A stretch of DNA of 64,000 bases from Zunongwangia sp. ESRF-bin46. GTDB taxonomy: Bacteria; Bacteroidota; Bacteroidia; Flavobacteriales; Flavobacteriaceae. The DNA is taken from positions 62,001-126,000 of the forward strand of contig NTLF01000020.1 in NCBI GenBank assembly GCA_002631855.1, read 5' to 3'. This document shows, one piece after another, positions 1 through 9,507 of the stretch. A program made the position numbers and the translations under genes. The notes under the pieces were generated by a model. It saw only the letters and a program-made list of their open reading frames with translations. It was not told the origin of the DNA and searched no databases. The stretch's first letter is position 1. Each line of letters begins with the position of its first letter.

Positions 1-2700
1 TCCGGACAGCTTATTTCCGAAGAAAAAAAAGAACCATTAGAGTCGGCTACCATATACCTTCAGCGAGTTAAAGACAGCTCGTTGGTTACGTATACCATTT
101 CAGATAAACAAGGGGATTTCTTTTTAAAAGGTAGAACCGCAGATGAGAAGTTAAACTTATACATTTCATATGTTGGCTTTAAAACCTATTTTAAATCTAT
201 TTTTATAGATAAAGAAGAAATTAATTTAGGGGAAATTCCACTCGCTGAAGACGATAATGTATTAGATGAAGTGCTCATCAAATCGCAAGCACCGGTTACG
301 GTTAAAACAGATACGTTAGAATTTAATGTAGCTTCTTTCAAAACTAAAAAAGATGCCAATGTTGAAGATTTACTGAAAGAACTTCCAGGTGTGGAAGTAG
401 ATTCCGAAGGAAATATCAAAGTAAATGGCAAACCGGTAAATAAGATTTTAGTGAACGGAAAACCCTTTTTTGGCGATGACCCTACCATTGCGACTCGAAA
501 TCTTACCAAAGAAATAGTGGATAAGATACAAGTTACCGATACGAAAACAGATTCTGAAGCTTTCACTGGTGAAAAAGGAGATGAAGAGAATAAAACAATT
601 AATATCACCATCGATGAAGAGAAAAACAAAGGAATTTTTGGTCGGGTAGCAGGTGGCGCGGGTACCGATGAGCGTTTTGAATACGCAGGGCTGCTTAATT
701 ATTTCGATAACGACCTACGAATAAGTGCCCTAGCTGGAGGTAACAATATTAACTCACCTGGGTTTAGTTTTGGTGAAATTCAAAAAATGTTTGGTAACGC
801 CCGTTATATGAGTGTTAACAGTAATGGTACTTTTAATATTGATGGTAGAATGTTTGGTGGCGGAGATGGAATTACAAATTCCAGAACGGCAGGTGCCAAT
901 TACGCAGATGATCTTGGAAAAGAAACCGATTTAACAGCAGATTACTTTTATTCCGCAGCCAACTCATTTAATGATGAAATACGCAATCGTGAGAACATTT
1001 TACCAGACGATCGTTACTTTTCAAATACCACTTCAAGTTCAAAAACTAATTCCGATAGCCACGCAGCTAATTTGCGTTTTAAAACCCAAATAGATTCAAC
1101 CTTTCTTATCAATATTCGTCCGCAATTTCGATATAATACGGGGGAATCGTATTCCAATAACAATGAAGAGACCACACGTTTAAATGGCGAGTTGACTAAC
1201 CAGTCTACTACAGAACGAAGTTCAGAAAATATTCAGAAATCGTTTGAAAATCGATTTAACTTAACTAAAAAGTATGGTGATAAGGGTGGTTTTTTTAAGC
1301 TAACAATTACGAATGAAATTGAAGATTCAGAAATTGAAAATAAAGCAAATTCGAACACTGAAATTTTTGGTGATGAACCGGAAACTATAATTAGAAATCA
1401 ATTTACCGATGGCGAGCAAAGCTCGAATCAATATGAAATTACCCCAGAATTTAGACTTCCTATATTGGCTAAAAAACTTTATTTAGATTTAGAGTATTCT
1501 TACCGAAATGATAAACGAAAAGACCGCCAGAGTGTGTTCGATTTTGATGAAACTTCTCAAGATTTTTCACTATTCAACCTTGATCAAAGTACCGATTTTA
1601 CAAATACAGATAGTAGGTCACGTCCAGAAGTAGGGCTGCGTTACAATGATGATAAATTACGAACCGGGATTAATGTGGGTTATGTAATGAGAACGCTGGA
1701 AAGTGAAGATGTGTTGCGCGACATTAATTTTGAAAACGATTTTAATGCGGTAGAACTTTCAGCAAATTTAAGTTATAAGTTTAGCCAAAAGTTTAGAATG
1801 TATTCTGGCTATTATTTGCGTAATGATGCACCGAATGTTTCACTATTATCACCGTATGTTGATGTTTCAGACCCATTAAATATTGTTCAAGGAAATCCAA
1901 ACTTAAGTCCATCAAATAATCACAGCATTTATATGGGTTTCAATAATTATGATTTTCAAACAAAATCTGGGTTTTATAGTAATTTCAACGGAAACTTCAC
2001 AAACGATAGAGTAGTTTCAAAAACAACTATTGATGAAAATTTTGTTCGGAATACAACCTATGCAAACGTAGATGGATATTACAGTATAAATGCAAGTGTT
2101 GGTTATAATAAGTCCGTGAAAATTGATAGCGTAAAAAGTGTTAAGTATAGAGTTGGTGGTTATGTAAATGGAAACCGAAATGTAAACTTTAATAACGAAG
2201 TACAATATGCGAGTAGAACGTTTACGTACTCACCAAATGTAAGTGTTGGCTTTATATGGGATGATTTATTTGAGATAGAACCCTCTTACGAAGTGTCTTT
2301 CAGTAAAAACACATTTAATTTAGACTTGTTTGAAGACAGAACGTATGTAGTACACGATTTACAGTTAGAGACCACCACAACATTTCCTGAAAAGCTTGAA
2401 TGGAATAATGACATAACGTATAGTTATAATTCGAACATTGCACCTGGTTTTCAAAAGGATGCTTTATTCTGGAATGCATCGCTTTCCTATTCTGTTATGA
2501 AAGATAAAGGATTGATAACTTTAAAAGCCTACGATTTATTAAATCAAAATACCAACGCTCGCCGAACTTCTACTCAAGATTACATTCAGGATATTCAAAG
2601 CACCGTATTACAACGCTATTTTATGGTTGGCTTTAGTTATAAATTCAATACGTTAGGTAAAAAAGGGGAAACAAGAGGTGGCAATTTTTGGTTTGATTAA
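1..2700 (+). CDS. Outer-membrane beta-barrel protein with carboxypeptidase-regulatory-like domain (5' truncated)
   Basis: The frame is open from base 1, so the start and signal peptide lie outside the window; 899 residues are visible. The first ~60 visible residues look like a carboxypeptidase-regulatory-like (CarboxypepD_reg) beta-sandwich. A plug-like segment follows around residues 125-180 (LPGVEVDSEGNIKVNGKPV), then a long barrel rich in Asn, Tyr and Phe alternation, as in the OMP_b-brl_3 group related to TonB-dependent receptors. No SusD-like partner follows, which argues against a polysaccharide SusCD pair. The protein should sit in the outer membrane; its ligand cannot be read from the sequence. 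A 7-bp tandem repeat array begins 5 bp after the stop codon. Confidence 0.85.
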   Translation, partial: SGQLISEEKKEPLESATIYLQRVKDSSLVTYTISDKQGDFFLKGRTADEKLNLYISYVGFKTYFKSIFIDKEEINLGEIPLAEDDNVLDEVLIKSQAPVTVKTDTLEFNVASFKTKKDANVEDLLKELPGVEVDSEGNIKVNGKPVNKILVNGKPFFGDDPTIATRNLTKEIVDKIQVTDTKTDSEAFTGEKGDEENKTINITIDEEKNKGIFGRVAGGAGTDERFEYAGLLNYFDNDLRISALAGGNNINSPGFSFGEIQKMFGNARYMSVNSNGTFNIDGRMFGGGDGITNSRTAGANYADDLGKETDLTADYFYSAANSFNDEIRNRENILPDDRYFSNTTSSSKTNSDSHAANLRFKTQIDSTFLINIRPQFRYNTGESYSNNNEETTRLNGELTNQSTTERSSENIQKSFENRFNLTKKYGDKGGFFKLTITNEIEDSEIENKANSNTEIFGDEPETIIRNQFTDGEQSSNQYEITPEFRLPILAKKLYLDLEYSYRNDKRKDRQSVFDFDETSQDFSLFNLDQSTDFTNTDSRSRPEVGLRYNDDKLRTGINVGYVMRTLESEDVLRDINFENDFNAVELSANLSYKFSQKFRMYSGYYLRNDAPNVSLLSPYVDVSDPLNIVQGNPNLSPSNNHSIYMGFNNYDFQTKSGFYSNFNGNFTNDRVVSKTTIDENFVRNTTYANVDGYYSINASVGYNKSVKIDSVKSVKYRVGGYVNGNRNVNFNNEVQYASRTFTYSPNVSVGFIWDDLFEIEPSYEVSFSKNTFNLDLFEDRTYVVHDLQLETTTTFPEKLEWNNDITYSYNSNIAPGFQKDALFWNASLSYSVMKDKGLITLKAYDLLNQNTNARRTSTQDYIQDIQSTVLQRYFMVGFSYKFNTLGKKGETRGGNFWFD

Positions 2701-2705
2701 TTTTT

Positions 2706-2803
2706 AGATGCTAGATGCTAGATGCTAGATGCTAGATGCTAGATGCTAGATGCTAGATGCTAGATGCTAGATGCTAGATGCTAGATGCTAGATGCTAGAT
2801 GCT
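2706..2803. repeat. Heptanucleotide tandem repeat, 14 perfect copies of AGATGCT
   Basis: Fourteen uninterrupted copies of the 7-bp unit AGATGCT fill almost the whole gap between two convergent genes. It starts 5 bp after the receptor stop codon and ends 12 bp before the stop codon of the TPM lipoprotein. Because 7 is not a multiple of 3 and TAG occurs on both strands, the array carries stop codons in all six frames. No spacers exist, so it is not a CRISPR. Confidence 0.97.
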
Positions 2804-2815
2804 ATAAAAAGAGAC

Positions 2816-3298
2816 TTATTTCCACTTTTTAATAATTGAATCTATTGTATTGGAAACACCTTGATAGTATTCTTGTTTTTTAAATTTCGGAACTATAACT
2901 TCATTAATTAAATTTTGACAAATAGAATCAGTTATAACTTTTTGAGTTCCATAACCTGTTGAAATAGCGACTTTCTTTAAAGGCTTCACAATTACAATTA
3001 ATAACCCATTGGCTGTTTCCTTTTGCCCAACACCCCAATGATTACCAAGATCGCTTGCATATTTTTGAATATCATTATAGGGTTTAATTGAATCTATAGC
3101 AACTACAACCATTTGGCGAGTAGTTTTATCTGCGTAATCAATAAGTTTGTAGCTGAGCTCATTTTTTTCTGAAATAGAAAAAAGATTTGAGTCATCAATT
3201 ACAGGAACTTCATAATTATTTTCTGGGAAGTATTCTTTGTTTTGTGCATTGCAGGACGTCAACAAAAAAAATAAGAAGAAGCTATATGCTATTTTCAT
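2816..3298 (-). CDS. TPM-domain lipoprotein
   Basis: This 160-aa protein starts with a lipoprotein signal peptide (LLTSC, lipid-modified Cys at residue 16), so it should be anchored in the outer or inner membrane facing the periplasm. Residues ~30-150 match the TPM fold (TPM_phosphatase, found in YgcG-like proteins and the plant thylakoid protein TLP18.3): an N-terminal V(I/V)D-LF element, a QMVVVAID strand, HWGVGQKETANG and STGYG. It lies 122 bp downstream of a second TPM gene on the same strand, with a 7-bp repeat array between them. It may be a recent spin-off of the LemA/TPM cluster. The exact activity of TPM proteins is unsettled; phosphatase and assembly roles have both been proposed. 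Confidence 0.85.
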   Translation of the reverse strand: MKIAYSFFLFFLLTSCNAQNKEYFPENNYEVPVIDDSNLFSISEKNELSYKLIDYADKTTRQMVVVAIDSIKPYNDIQKYASDLGNHWGVGQKETANGLLIVIVKPLKKVAISTGYGTQKVITDSICQNLINEVIVPKFKKQEYYQGVSNTIDSIIKKWK

Positions 3299-3360
3299 AT
3301 GTTAGGAGTTAAAAATCATAGATAAATCTTCGGTTTTGAAGTAAAAAAGAACAATTTTAA

Positions 3361-3416
3361 CAGCCTACAGCCTACAGCCTACAGCCTACAGCCTACAGCC
3401 TACAGCCTACAGCCTA
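3361..3416. repeat. Heptanucleotide tandem repeat, 8 perfect copies of CAGCCTA
   Basis: Eight perfect copies of CAGCCTA (TAGGCTG on the minus strand) end 4 bp from the stop codon of the leftward TPM gene at 3421-4233 and lie upstream of the next leftward gene. On the minus strand the unit gives TAG in all three frames. It is a different sequence from the array at 2706-2803 but has the same unit length and the same post-stop position. Confidence 0.97.
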
Positions 3417-3420
3417 CATG

Positions 3421-4233
3421 TTACCATCCCCCAGAAGCACCGCCACCGCCGAATCCACCGCCACCGAAGCCGCCACCAAATCCACCGCCGCCGCTAAAGC
3501 CACCACCCGAACTACCACCGCCGAAACCACCGGTGCGTCCCATGCTGCTTAAGATGATCATATCGAGAAGTCCGCCACTTCTTCGACCACCGCTACCTCC
3601 GCCACGGCCACCTTTTTTAGAGCTTAGTGCAATGATGATAATGATGAAAATAATAACGATAAAAACAAAATTTCCACCGCCGCCACTAGATTTTTTGTTG
3701 AAATCTCTATCTTCTTTAAACTCGCCGTTTAGGGCTGCAAAAATAGCATCGGCTCCTTGGTCTAAACCGGAATAGAAGTTCCCTTTTTTAAACTCGGGAA
3801 TCATAATGCGATTAATGATGCGTTCGGCCATTAAATCGGTGATGCGGTATTCGATACCGTAGCCAGTATTGATGTCTATTTTACGGTCGTCTTTGGCGAG
3901 CAAGATTAGAATTCCATTATCTTCATCTTTTTGCCCAATACCCCATTTTTGTCCCCATTTGGCTCCTAAAAATGAAATATCCTCTCCTTTTGTTGTGCTT
4001 ATAACGGCTACTACAATTTGTGTTGAGGTAGAATCGGCATACCGAAGTAATTTGTTTTCAAGATTTTTCTTCTGGGTAGGATTTAACAGATCAATATAAT
4101 CATATACCGAAGTCTGCTCTTTTTGTTTGGTAGGTTTTGGTGGAATATCAAACTGCGCAACACTTATTTCAGAAAAAAACAGGAATCCTATTAAAAGTAA
4201 AAGAACGTTATATTTCTGAAATATTTTGGGCAT
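3421..4233 (-). CDS. TPM-domain membrane protein with glycine-rich tail
   Basis: A 270-aa YgcG-like protein. A signal peptide covers residues 1-26 (cut after SVAQ), and a TPM domain covers ~35-165 with the WGIGQKDEDNG and NTGYGIEYRITD motifs. One transmembrane helix sits near 188-205 (FVFIVIIFIIIIIALSS), followed by a tail of about 60 residues made almost only of Gly, Ser and Arg and ending in GGASGGW. Such tails are common in this family. It follows a cytosolic TPM gene by 23 bp and a LemA gene just before that, the usual LemA-TPM pairing. It probably acts at the cytoplasmic membrane with its TPM domain outside. Confidence 0.88.
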   Translation of the reverse strand: MPKIFQKYNVLLLLIGFLFFSEISVAQFDIPPKPTKQKEQTSVYDYIDLLNPTQKKNLENKLLRYADSTSTQIVVAVISTTKGEDISFLGAKWGQKWGIGQKDEDNGILILLAKDDRKIDINTGYGIEYRITDLMAERIINRIMIPEFKKGNFYSGLDQGADAIFAALNGEFKEDRDFNKKSSGGGGNFVFIVIIFIIIIIALSSKKGGRGGGSGGRRSGGLLDMIILSSMGRTGGFGGGSSGGGFSGGGGFGGGFGGGGFGGGGASGGW

Positions 4234-4256
4234 ACACCTGATTAAATTTTATTAGT

Positions 4257-4694
4257 TTACCCTACTGAAATATCATCAGGCAATTCGTTTTTGTCGTCTT
4301 TTTGGTACGGAAAGTGTTTTTTAAGCTGTTCACCTGCCATGAGAATACCATCTATAAGACCTTGTTCCATATTACCTTCCTTAAATTGACTGATAATGGT
4401 ATCTTTGGTACTTTCCCAGAAATCGGGCGCCACAACATCGTTTATACCACTGTCGCCTAAAATTACAAGCGTGCGGTCTTCTACAGCAACGTAAATGAGT
4501 ACACCATTGCTTTGTTTGGTGTTGTTCATATGCAACATATCAAAAACTTCGGCAGCACGTTCAAAAGGGTCAATCTCGCTGTGTGCTTCTAAGTGGATAC
4601 GAACTTCACCCGAGGTGTTTTTTTCGGCTGTGCGAATGGCTTCAATAATATCGCCTTCGGCTTCGGCGGAAAGGAAATCTTCTACTTTAGACAT
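4257..4694 (-). CDS. TPM-domain protein, no signal peptide
   Basis: A 145-aa TPM-domain protein without signal peptide or membrane segment, so likely cytoplasmic. Visible family features are EKNTSGEVRIHLEAH, VLIYVAVEDRTLVILGDSGIN and a C-terminal ISQFKEGNMEQGLIDGI helix. It begins 15 bp after the LemA gene and ends 23 bp before the membrane TPM gene, so the three are almost certainly one transcript. LemA plus one soluble and one Gly-tailed TPM protein is a recurring trio in Bacteroidota. The joint function is unknown. Confidence 0.87.
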   Translation of the reverse strand: MSKVEDFLSAEAEGDIIEAIRTAEKNTSGEVRIHLEAHSEIDPFERAAEVFDMLHMNNTKQSNGVLIYVAVEDRTLVILGDSGINDVVAPDFWESTKDTIISQFKEGNMEQGLIDGILMAGEQLKKHFPYQKDDKNELPDDISVG

Positions 4695-4709
4695 ATAAAA
4701 AAGGGCTTG

Positions 4710-5312
4710 TTAGCTATTAAAATCAAATTCTACTTCGGGTGCATCTTCACTCCCAGCATCTGCTTCAAAATATATTTTGCGCTCAAAACCTAAGATGCTT
4801 GCTGCAATAGTTGTGGGGAATTGTCGCACTTCGGAATTAAAAATACGAGCCTGATCATTAAAACGATTCCGTTCTACGTTTATTCGATTTTCAGTACGCT
4901 CCAGCTCGTTGATGAGTTCTTTAAAGTTTTCATTTGCTTTTAAGTCTGGGTATCGTTCAAACGTAGCCAATAATCTTGAAAGGGCGGAAGTTAACCCCGA
5001 TTGGGCTTGTTGAAACTGTGCCAATTGTTCTGGCGTTATATTGGAAGGGTCGATAGTAACCGAAGTTGCTTTGCTTCTAGCTTCAATTACCTGCGTTAAT
5101 GTTTGTTGTTCAAACTCTGCATAGCCTTTTGCGGTTTTTACAATGTTTGGTATTAGATCTGCTCGGCGTTGATATGAGCTTTCTACATTTGCCCATTGTG
5201 CTGTAACGTTTTCATCCATAGGGACAAGCCTATTGTTAACGTTTACAAACCAAAATCCACCAATTGCCACGAGGGCAACGATTATTATTACGGGGATGAG
5301 CCATTTTTTCAT
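4710..5312 (-). CDS. LemA family protein
   Basis: A 200-aa LemA protein. One N-terminal transmembrane helix spans residues ~5-22 (IPVIIIVALVAIGGFWFV), followed by the family's NRLVPMDENVTAQWANVESSYQRR segment and a helical bundle with PNIVKTAKGYAEFE, RYPDLKANENFKEL and NRFNDQARIFN motifs. The bulk should lie on the outer face of the inner membrane. It starts 10 bp after the MerR gene and precedes two TPM genes closely. LemA has no agreed biochemical function; the TPM link suggests envelope maintenance. Confidence 0.93.
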   Translation of the reverse strand: MKKWLIPVIIIVALVAIGGFWFVNVNNRLVPMDENVTAQWANVESSYQRRADLIPNIVKTAKGYAEFEQQTLTQVIEARSKATSVTIDPSNITPEQLAQFQQAQSGLTSALSRLLATFERYPDLKANENFKELINELERTENRINVERNRFNDQARIFNSEVRQFPTTIAASILGFERKIYFEADAGSEDAPEVEFDFNS

Positions 5313-5322
5313 AATTTATATT

Positions 5323-5652
5323 TTAAAGTTGGTCTTTTATTTTAAGCAATTCTGCTTTTACTGTTTCTAATTTACGGATAATCTCGAAACGGCTTAATGT
5401 TTTTTGTTTGTTTTCTTTTAGATGGGTTTTGGCACCTTCGAGAGTAAAGCCACGCTCTTTAACCAAGTGATAAATAAATTCCAAGTTTTTAATATCCTCT
5501 TGGGTAAATTTACGGTTTCCTTTAGCGTTTTTCTTAGGCTTTAAAGCATCAAATTCTTTTTCCCAAAAACGGATAAGCGAAGTGTTTACATCAAAAGCTT
5601 CGGCCACTTCACCTATACTGTAATATCTTTTTTCGGGTAAATCTATGTGCAT
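5323..5652 (-). CDS. MerR family transcriptional regulator
   Basis: A 109-aa MerR-type regulator. The winged-helix DNA-binding region covers residues ~8-75 (YYSIGEVAEAFDVNTSLIRFWEKEF), and a short C-terminal coiled coil should mediate dimer formation. There is no effector domain and no Cys cluster, so it is not a metal- or redox-sensing MerR of the classic kind. It lies between an M23 peptidase gene (61 bp upstream) and lemA (10 bp downstream). It may control this envelope cluster, but no operator is visible. Confidence 0.9.
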   Translation of the reverse strand: MHIDLPEKRYYSIGEVAEAFDVNTSLIRFWEKEFDALKPKKNAKGNRKFTQEDIKNLEFIYHLVKERGFTLEGAKTHLKENKQKTLSRFEIIRKLETVKAELLKIKDQL

Positions 5653-5713
5653 CGTAACCTTAGGTTATAAATTAAAAACGTTTGAGATATTAAAGGTATA
5701 AATTTACTGCTTC

Positions 5714-6691
5714 TTAATCTAATGATTGGTTTTCTTGCTGCGCTTGTTTTTGCATTTCTGCAAACTCTTCAGGGGTCAAGTTTCCGTAGTAAAAGTTAAT
5801 AGGGTTAATACGTTCGTCATCCTTGAAAACTTCGTAATGAAGGTGTGGTGCTTCAGAACGCCCAGTACTCCCTACAAAACCTATTAAATCACCTCTTTTT
5901 ACTCGTTGCCCTTTTCTAACATTGTATTTGTAGAGATGTGCATAAAGGCTTACATAGCCATAACCATGATCTATACGTATGTGATTACCATAACCCGTAG
6001 CGGCATTGTCGGCACGACTTACCACTCCATCACCAGATGCATAGACAGGTGTGCCTCTAGGCGAGGTGAAATCCATTCCGTAGTGAAATTTACGTGCTTT
6101 TGTAAAAGGATCGGTACGATATCCGTAGCCGGAAGCCATACGAGTAAGGTCTTCATTTTTTACAGGTTGAATTGCAGGAATTGCTGCCAGTAACTGTTCT
6201 TTCTCTTCTGCGAGTTGCGAAACTTCATCTAACGAACGCGATTGTACCACAATCTGCTTGGTCAATATATCTAGCCGTTCGCTGGTGTTGATTATTAGTT
6301 TTGAATTGTCAAACCCTTCTAAATTTTTATAGCGGTTTATTCCACCAAATCCAGCTTTTCGTTGTTCTTCAGGGATTGGGTTGGCTTCAAAATATACCCG
6401 ATATAAGTTATTGTCACGTTCGGCAACTTCAGAAAGTACATTTTCTGCTTCAGCCATTTTTTTGTTCAGAAGTTCATATTGAAGTTCCATATTGGCCAGT
6501 TCCCGTTTAAGCGATTTTTCCTTAGGCGTCTCTACATAAGGAAGATTTATGTATACTAAAAACACTAAAAAACCCGCTAATAAAGTACCGAGAAGGCTCA
6601 ATAGTATGATACCAAGCTTACGGCCTTTTTTCTTTTCAATTTTACGATACGAAAGTGTTTCACTATCGTAGTAATATTTAACCTTAGACAT
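5714..6691 (-). CDS. M23 family peptidoglycan endopeptidase
   Basis: A 325-aa membrane-anchored LytM/M23 metallopeptidase. Transmembrane helix ~28-50, coiled coil ~65-105, and an M23 domain at ~190-300. The zinc-site motifs are FHYGMDFTSPRGTPVYASGDG (first His and Asp) and HLHYEVF (HxH), and VSLYAHLYK supplies another His. All catalytic residues are present, so it should cut peptide crosslinks of peptidoglycan in the periplasm. It is divergent from alaS across a 120-bp gap and appears to open the leftward transcript into MerR, LemA and TPM genes. Confidence 0.92.
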   Translation of the reverse strand: MSKVKYYYDSETLSYRKIEKKKGRKLGIILLSLLGTLLAGFLVFLVYINLPYVETPKEKSLKRELANMELQYELLNKKMAEAENVLSEVAERDNNLYRVYFEANPIPEEQRKAGFGGINRYKNLEGFDNSKLIINTSERLDILTKQIVVQSRSLDEVSQLAEEKEQLLAAIPAIQPVKNEDLTRMASGYGYRTDPFTKARKFHYGMDFTSPRGTPVYASGDGVVSRADNAATGYGNHIRIDHGYGYVSLYAHLYKYNVRKGQRVKRGDLIGFVGSTGRSEAPHLHYEVFKDDERINPINFYYGNLTPEEFAEMQKQAQQENQSLD

Positions 6692-6811
6692 ACGTTAAAA
6701 AATCCTATTTTTGCGGTTGATGGGCAGCGCTAACCATTGGATAACGATTTACAAATATAGAAATTGTTTTGCGTTTTGCCTTAATCACTAATTTTGAATA
6801 AAATATAACGC

Positions 6812-9421
6812 ATGAAATCTAAGGAAATAAGATCTACTTTTTTTGAATTTTTTAAATCGAAACAACACACCGTTGTTCCCTCAGCCCCTATGGTAATTAA
6901 GGACGACCCAACTTTAATGTTTACCAATGCGGGGATGAATCAATTTAAAGAGTTTTTCCTCGGAAACAGCGATCCTAAAAATACTCGGGTAACCGATACT
7001 CAAAAATGTCTTCGCGTTAGTGGTAAACACAACGACCTGGAAGAAGTAGGGATGGATACGTACCACCATACGATGTTCGAAATGTTAGGCAATTGGAGTT
7101 TTGGCGATTATTTTAAAGAAGAAGCCATTGCTTGGTCGTGGGAACTTTTAACCGAAGTGTTTAAAATAGATAAAGACAAACTCTACGTAACTATTTTTGA
7201 AGGGGATAAATCTGAAGGGTTAGATAGGGATACGGAAGCTTATAATTTCTGGAAACAACATATTGCCGAAGACCGGATCTTAAACGGTGATAAAAAAGAT
7301 AATTTTTGGGAAATGGGCGAGCAGGGGCCTTGTGGGCCGTGTAGCGAAATTCACGTAGATCTTCGTTCTGATGAAGAGAAAGCGAAAGTGTCTGGAGCCG
7401 AGCTAGTGAATGCAGATCATCCACAAGTAGTGGAAATCTGGAATTTGGTTTTTATGCAATTTAACCGAAAGGCCAACGGCAGTCTTGAAAAATTACCCGC
7501 ACAGCACGTAGATACCGGAATGGGTTTTGAGCGTTTGTGTATGGTGCTTCAAGACAAGAAGAGTAATTACGATACCGATGTATTTACACCGTTAATACGC
7601 GAAATAGAAGCGATTACAAACACCAAATATGGCAATGATGAAGAAAAAGACATTGCTATTCGTGTGATTTCAGATCACGTTCGTGCGGTTGCCTTTTCCA
7701 TTGCAGATGGACAATTGCCTTCCAATACAGGAGCGGGATATGTGATACGTCGTATTTTACGCCGTGCGATACGGTATGGATTTACATTCTTAGATAAAAA
7801 AGAACCGTTTATATACAAATTAACAGATACATTGGTGAAGCAATTGAGCGAAACATTCCCAGAGCTTGTTTCAGAAAAAAACTTGATCACCAATGTTATT
7901 AAAGAAGAAGAACATTCGTTTTTACGAACATTAGATCAAGGACTAGTATTGCTGGAAAATGTGATTTCAAACGCTTCCAGTAAAACCATTTCAGGTAAAA
8001 AAGCGTTCGAATTATATGATACTTACGGTTTTCCAATCGATTTAACCGCCTTAATTTTAAGAGAGCGCGGATATGAATTAAATGAAAAGGAATTTGAAAC
8101 CGAACTGCAAAAACAAAAAGAGCGTTCTAGAGCTGCCACAAAAGTAGAAACAGGCGATTGGGTTGTTTTACATGAAGACGATGTAGAAGAGTTTGTAGGC
8201 TACGACACCTTAGAAACCCAAGTAAAAATAACACGATACCGTAAGGTTGAAAGCAAAAAAGAAGGTGAATTGTACCAATTGGTGTTTAACTTAACGCCTT
8301 TCTATGCTGAAGGCGGTGGTCAAATAGGTGATAAAGGCTATTTGGAAGCATCTGATGGAGAAGTTATTTATATTGTTGACACCAAGAAGGAAAACAATTT
8401 GATTATCCATTTTGCTAAAAATCTGCCTCGAAACCCCGAGTCAAGTTTTAAAGCGGTGGTAAACCCGCAGCATAGATCTAACACAGCTTCTAACCATACT
8501 GCAACGCATTTGTTACACCAAGGCCTACGGAATGTTTTAGGTGATCACGTAGCACAAAAAGGTTCTTTGGTGCACAATAAATATTTGCGGTTCGATTTTT
8601 CACATTTCAGTAAAGTAAGTGATGAAGAACTTAAGCAAGTGGAAGATTTTGTAAATGCTCGCATCCATGAAAACCTTGCTTTGGAAGAACAACGAGGAAT
8701 ACCATATCAGCAGGCAATAGATGAAGGAGCTGTGGCCTTGTTTGGTGAAAAGTACGGTGATGCCGTTCGTACCATCCGTTTTGGAAACTCAATGGAACTT
8801 TGTGGAGGAACGCACGTACCTAACACAGGGAATATTTGGCATTTTATTATTACTTCAGAAAGTTCTGTCGCTAGTGGAATTAGAAGAATAGAAGCCATTA
8901 CCGGCGAATTTGCAAAAAATTATTTCATAGGTAGAAGTAACGAATATGCGGATATAAAGAAAACGTTGAACGCTCAAAACCCTGTTAAGGCAGTAAATAG
9001 TTTACAAGAAGAAAATGCAGCACTTCAAAAACAAGTTCAGGAATTATTAAAAGATAAAGCTAAAAACTTAAAAGGCGATTTAGAAAATGAGCTTGAAACT
9101 GTAAACGGCATTAACTTTTTAGCAAAGGAAGTAGATTTAGATGCTTCAGGAATGAAAGATTTAGCTTTTGAAATGGGTGGAGAAGTAGATAACCTTTTCA
9201 TTTTATTTGGATCAAAACAAAACGGAAAAGCGTTGCTTACGTGTTATATTTCAAAAGAATTAGCTGCTGATAAAAGTTTAAATGCAGGACAAATAGTACG
9301 CGAACTTGGAAAACACATTCAAGGTGGCGGTGGCGGACAGCCGTTTTTCGCAACAGCTGGAGGTAAAAATCCAGATGGGATTGATGAAGCTTTATCTGCT
9401 GCTAAGCAGTACATAAAATAG
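6812..9421 (+). CDS. alaS: Alanyl-tRNA synthetase
   Basis: Full-length 869-aa class II alanyl-tRNA synthetase; it charges tRNA-Ala in the cytoplasm. The N-terminus ([19 protein letters not shown]) and motif [15 protein letters not shown] are typical. The catalytic core spans ~1-450, and the editing domain (~550-710) keeps its zinc ligands NHTATHLLH and CGGTH. The C-terminal C-Ala/DHHA1 part ends in [15 protein letters not shown] -7-like TATTTTTG sits at 6706-6713 about 100 bp upstream. A degenerate repeat region follows the stop. Confidence 0.98.
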   Translation: MKSKEIRSTFFEFFKSKQHTVVPSAPMVIKDDPTLMFTNAGMNQFKEFFLGNSDPKNTRVTDTQKCLRVSGKHNDLEEVGMDTYHHTMFEMLGNWSFGDYFKEEAIAWSWELLTEVFKIDKDKLYVTIFEGDKSEGLDRDTEAYNFWKQHIAEDRILNGDKKDNFWEMGEQGPCGPCSEIHVDLRSDEEKAKVSGAELVNADHPQVVEIWNLVFMQFNRKANGSLEKLPAQHVDTGMGFERLCMVLQDKKSNYDTDVFTPLIREIEAITNTKYGNDEEKDIAIRVISDHVRAVAFSIADGQLPSNTGAGYVIRRILRRAIRYGFTFLDKKEPFIYKLTDTLVKQLSETFPELVSEKNLITNVIKEEEHSFLRTLDQGLVLLENVISNASSKTISGKKAFELYDTYGFPIDLTALILRERGYELNEKEFETELQKQKERSRAATKVETGDWVVLHEDDVEEFVGYDTLETQVKITRYRKVESKKEGELYQLVFNLTPFYAEGGGQIGDKGYLEASDGEVIYIVDTKKENNLIIHFAKNLPRNPESSFKAVVNPQHRSNTASNHTATHLLHQGLRNVLGDHVAQKGSLVHNKYLRFDFSHFSKVSDEELKQVEDFVNARIHENLALEEQRGIPYQQAIDEGAVALFGEKYGDAVRTIRFGNSMELCGGTHVPNTGNIWHFIITSESSVASGIRRIEAITGEFAKNYFIGRSNEYADIKKTLNAQNPVKAVNSLQEENAALQKQVQELLKDKAKNLKGDLENELETVNGINFLAKEVDLDASGMKDLAFEMGGEVDNLFILFGSKQNGKALLTCYISKELAADKSLNAGQIVRELGKHIQGGGGGQPFFATAGGKNPDGIDEALSAAKQYIK

Positions 9422-9441
9422 GCTCGCAAAGACTTTGACTA

Positions 9442-9497
9442 AGTAAGCAGTAGGCAGTTGCAGTAAGCAGTACTGCCAACTGTTACTGAAAACTGAT
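9442..9497. repeat. Degenerate 7-bp repeat and inverted CAGT/ACTG region after alaS
   Basis: AGTAAGC, AGTAGGC, AGTTGC and AGTAAGC follow each other from 9442, then ACTGCC, AACTG, TTACTG and AAAACTG appear in the opposite sense, with the palindrome GCAGTACTGC in the centre (9467-9476). The left half is rich in CAGT and the right half in ACTG, so the transcript can fold into a long imperfect hairpin. It starts 20 bp after the alaS stop and ends just before the GSCFA start codon. Confidence 0.75.
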
Positions 9498-9507
9498 TAC
9501 TTAAAAA

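Noticed and set aside
186-629. Leftward open frame inside the receptor gene
   Set aside because: It is antisense to strongly conserved plug/regulatory sequence and its product is Ser/Thr-rich low-complexity; no promoter or start context supports it.
2706-3416. CRISPR array
   Set aside because: Units are 7 bp with no spacers and no cas genes are present.
3533-3775. Pro/Arg-rich rightward frame opposite the TPM gene
   Set aside because: It is the mirror of the Gly-rich tail codons and has no gene-like features.
7706-7716. CAATTGCC-like half palindrome in alaS (also inside metH near 26033 and aroA near 45543)
   Set aside because: These lie inside coding sequence, lack the outer ATA/TAT and have no -7 element 22 bp downstream, so they are not counted as regulon sites.
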